Source: Desulfomonile tiedjei DSM 6799
GTDB taxonomy: Bacteria; Desulfobacterota; Desulfomonilia; Desulfomonilales; Desulfomonilaceae
Assembly (NCBI RefSeq): GCF_000266945.1
Contig: NC_018025.1
Location: 434,001 to 498,000 of the forward strand
Reading direction: 5' to 3'
Length of the DNA: 64,000 bases
A program made the translations under genes and the position numbers. How positions within the stretch are numbered: the first letter of the stretch is position 1; every line of letters begins with the position of its first letter. This document shows, piece by piece, positions 62,496 to 64,000 of the stretch. The notes beneath the pieces were generated by a model. The model saw only the letters and a program-made list of their open reading frames with translations, did not search any database and was not told the origin of the DNA.

Positions 62496-63302
62496 TCAGA
62501 GTATCAGGAGCATCTTGATTCCCACGTAGAACATTACGAGAATCAGAAGAAATCGCAGCTTTCGGGCGGGAAGTGCATGCGCTACTCTGGCGCCGACCAC
62601 TGCCATAGGGACCCCGGAAGCCAGCAACAAGCACTGAAGCCAATTCAAGTACCCCGTGGAGTACGGAGGCAAGTCCACCACTCCGAGCCCGTTGATCAGG
62701 TATGATAATGCACCGCCGATAGCCGTGAATATCATCATTGCAGAGGAAGTACCCACCGCTTCATGTACGGTAAAGCCGAGGAACAGGACCATGACAACCG
62801 TCATGATTCCGCCTCCACCCACGCCGATCAATCCTGCCAGGAATCCGAACGGTAGTCCCCACAAGACGTAAAGCCCAACACTCTCGACCCGCTGCTTTCC
62901 GGTTTCCACGAGTTCAGCCGTGCTCATGCGGATTCCCAGCAGAATCACTACTATTCCGAAGCATACCGTCAAATGTTTTGCCGAAAGTTGTGACGCGGTA
63001 AATGCCCCGATGAATGCCCCGGCTCCTCCGATAATCCCGAGAATCACAGCAGCTTTCCAGACAACTTCTCCCAGGCGGTGATGAGCATATGCACCGGAAA
63101 GTGCCGTGGGAACGAGCACGAGAAGGCCCGTGCCGAAACTTGTCCTGATGGCGACTTCCGGTGCAAATCCCATCGAAGTCAAAACCCAGAATTGAACCGG
63201 TACCATGAGAAACGCACCGCCAACTCCGAGAAGTCCTGATAAAAAGCCAACTGTTACTCCAGTAACGCACAATATCGCGGAATAGAAACCAAATGAATCC
63301 AT
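62496..63302 (-). CDS. TauE/SafE-family sulfite/sulfonate exporter
   Basis: A 268-aa membrane protein with about eight hydrophobic segments. The duplicated family motif appears as GFLSGLLGVGGAFLMVPVQF near the start and GFLAGLIGVGGGGIMTVVMV in the second half. TauE/SafE proteins export small anions such as sulfite, sulfoacetate or thiosulfate-type compounds. The actual substrate is unknown. ATG 63302. No metabolic genes lie next to it. Confidence 0.93.
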   Translation of the reverse strand: MDSFGFYSAILCVTGVTVGFLSGLLGVGGAFLMVPVQFWVLTSMGFAPEVAIRTSFGTGLLVLVPTALSGAYAHHRLGEVVWKAAVILGIIGGAGAFIGAFTASQLSAKHLTVCFGIVVILLGIRMSTAELVETGKQRVESVGLYVLWGLPFGFLAGLIGVGGGGIMTVVMVLFLGFTVHEAVGTSSAMMIFTAIGGALSYLINGLGVVDLPPYSTGYLNWLQCLLLASGVPMAVVGARVAHALPARKLRFLLILVMFYVGIKMLLIL

Positions 63303-63519
63303 GAATGCCGATCACCAGTCTTGTATTTAACGATCGTACGCTTTCAGGTTCCTCACTTTCAAGAGACTTTAACACTCGTTCCATTCCGGGTTTTGTCGAA
63401 AAGACCGGTTAGACGAATACAAAAGTCCTCAGAAAGCTTTCGGGCGCAAAAACTCGGGAAAATATCTCCTACAGGAGAAGATTTTTCCGGTTTTGCTTCT
63501 CTAAGCGCGAATCGATCAT

Positions 63520-63627
63520 AGTACCAATGTGCGTTCAAATAAGTAATCCCGCCACCGGCGTGAGCAAATCCGGTCCCGGCAAATAACAGGTGCCGCGATA
63601 TTCCCTCTATGAAAGCACATTGATATA
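63520..63627. repeat. Element A, copy 4 (short form, 107 bp)
   Basis: Starts TACCAATGTGCGTTCAAAT and ends CTCTATGAAAGCACATTGATA, with CCCGCCACCGGCGTGAGCAA in the core. Nearly identical in length and content to copy 3 at 26685. Confidence 0.85.
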
Positions 63628-63851
63628 AATCTGCCACAAAGGGCAAGACTACACGATCAAGAATACAACGAATTCGGACGTGGAGCTAGCTCTGCGAGAA
63701 GAAGAATGCTGACCAAAAATCAATGAATCGAAATAAATGTCTCACTGTTCAAATGTACAGTGTCTTGAGAAATTAGCAGGGACGTTTCTCGACAAGCTGC
63801 AGGCAAGAAACTTGCGACATATGAATAATAAACCTTTTGAAAGGAACTAAT

Positions 63852-64000
63852 TATGGCACGCATCGCAATTAATGGAATGGGTAGAATAGGCCGGGCTTCA
63901 TTTAAAATTATCATGGATGAGCCACAACTGGAACTCGTGGCGGTGAACGACCTGATCCCCGCGGACGATCTCGCATATCTATTGGTTTATGATTCGGTGT
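63852..64000 (+). CDS. gap: Glyceraldehyde-3-phosphate dehydrogenase (5' part, continues beyond window)
   Basis: The first 49 codons of a type [25 protein letters not shown], then [18 protein letters not shown]. The NAD-binding NGxGRIGR motif and the adenine-ribose Asp in VNDL are in place. The ATG follows AAAGGAACTAATT. It oxidises glyceraldehyde-3-phosphate to 1,3-bisphosphoglycerate. The gene is cut by the window edge, so the catalytic Cys is not seen. Confidence 0.95.

Overview
The window looks like part of the chromosome of an anaerobic Gram-negative bacterium, most likely a Desulfobacterota (Desulfomonile/Syntrophobacter-like) organism. This is inferred from the mix of rubrerythrin plus a Fur/PerR-type regulator, a TRAP transporter with a molybdenum hydroxylase and a ferredoxin-like ring reductase, several sigma-54 activators, mid-range GC content and many palindromic intergenic repeats. 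No rRNA, tRNA, CRISPR array or transposase gene was found.

Layout. 0-4.3 kb: a GAF-cyclase signalling protein (cut by the window edge), an inositol-phosphatase-like protein and the translation operon rpsP-khpA-rimM-trmD-rplS. 4.9-13 kb: an operon of glycosyltransferase, single-domain response regulator and orphan ABC ATPase, then scpB, a zinc-ribbon/PQQ-propeller protein, UDP-glucose dehydrogenase and a secreted NAGPA-like protein. 13-20.5 kb: rubrerythrin and Fur-type regulator, an APC transporter, hisH, hisB, murA, an HU protein and a probably inactive secreted nuclease-fold protein. 20.8-31 kb: a surface-polysaccharide region (four glycosyltransferases and a sugar nucleotidyltransferase) and a PEP-synthase-like protein without the usual C-terminal barrel. 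31.5-44 kb: two PAS/sigma-54 activators flanking a sirtuin, rplM-rpsI, rplU-rpmA-obg-proB, a DedA protein and a small secreted protein with a near-consensus sigma-54 promoter. 44.7-58.8 kb: a catabolic island. 58.9-64 kb: a nucleotidyltransferase/metallophosphoesterase pair, an ankyrin protein, a Rieske protein, a TauE/SafE exporter and the start of gap.

Main biological finding. The island at 44.7-58.8 kb encodes an XRE-cupin regulator, TRAP transporter (DctP, Q, M), a methylmalonate-semialdehyde-dehydrogenase-type ALDH, a three-subunit molybdenum hydroxylase, an enamidase, a 4Fe-4S protein fitting 6-hydroxynicotinate reductase, a UPF0280 protein and a DUF1185 protein. Together they read as an anaerobic nicotinate degradation route. 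The enamidase product, 2-formylglutarate, is a 2-substituted malonate semialdehyde, which is the substrate class of the MMSDH family. CoA-dependent oxidative decarboxylation would give glutaryl-CoA directly. This would bypass the B12-dependent Eubacterium barkeri branch. It is a prediction, not a demonstrated pathway.

Mobile DNA. At least seven families of short non-coding elements with terminal inverted repeats (called A-G here) fill the intergenic spaces. Five of them (A, B, C, D, G) share terminal bases resembling TATACCNAT. Three nested insertions can be resolved base by base. The best is at 33.9-35.0 kb: element E is interrupted by element D, which is itself interrupted by a 750-nt group II intron without a reverse transcriptase. 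Uninterrupted copies elsewhere in the window confirm every junction.
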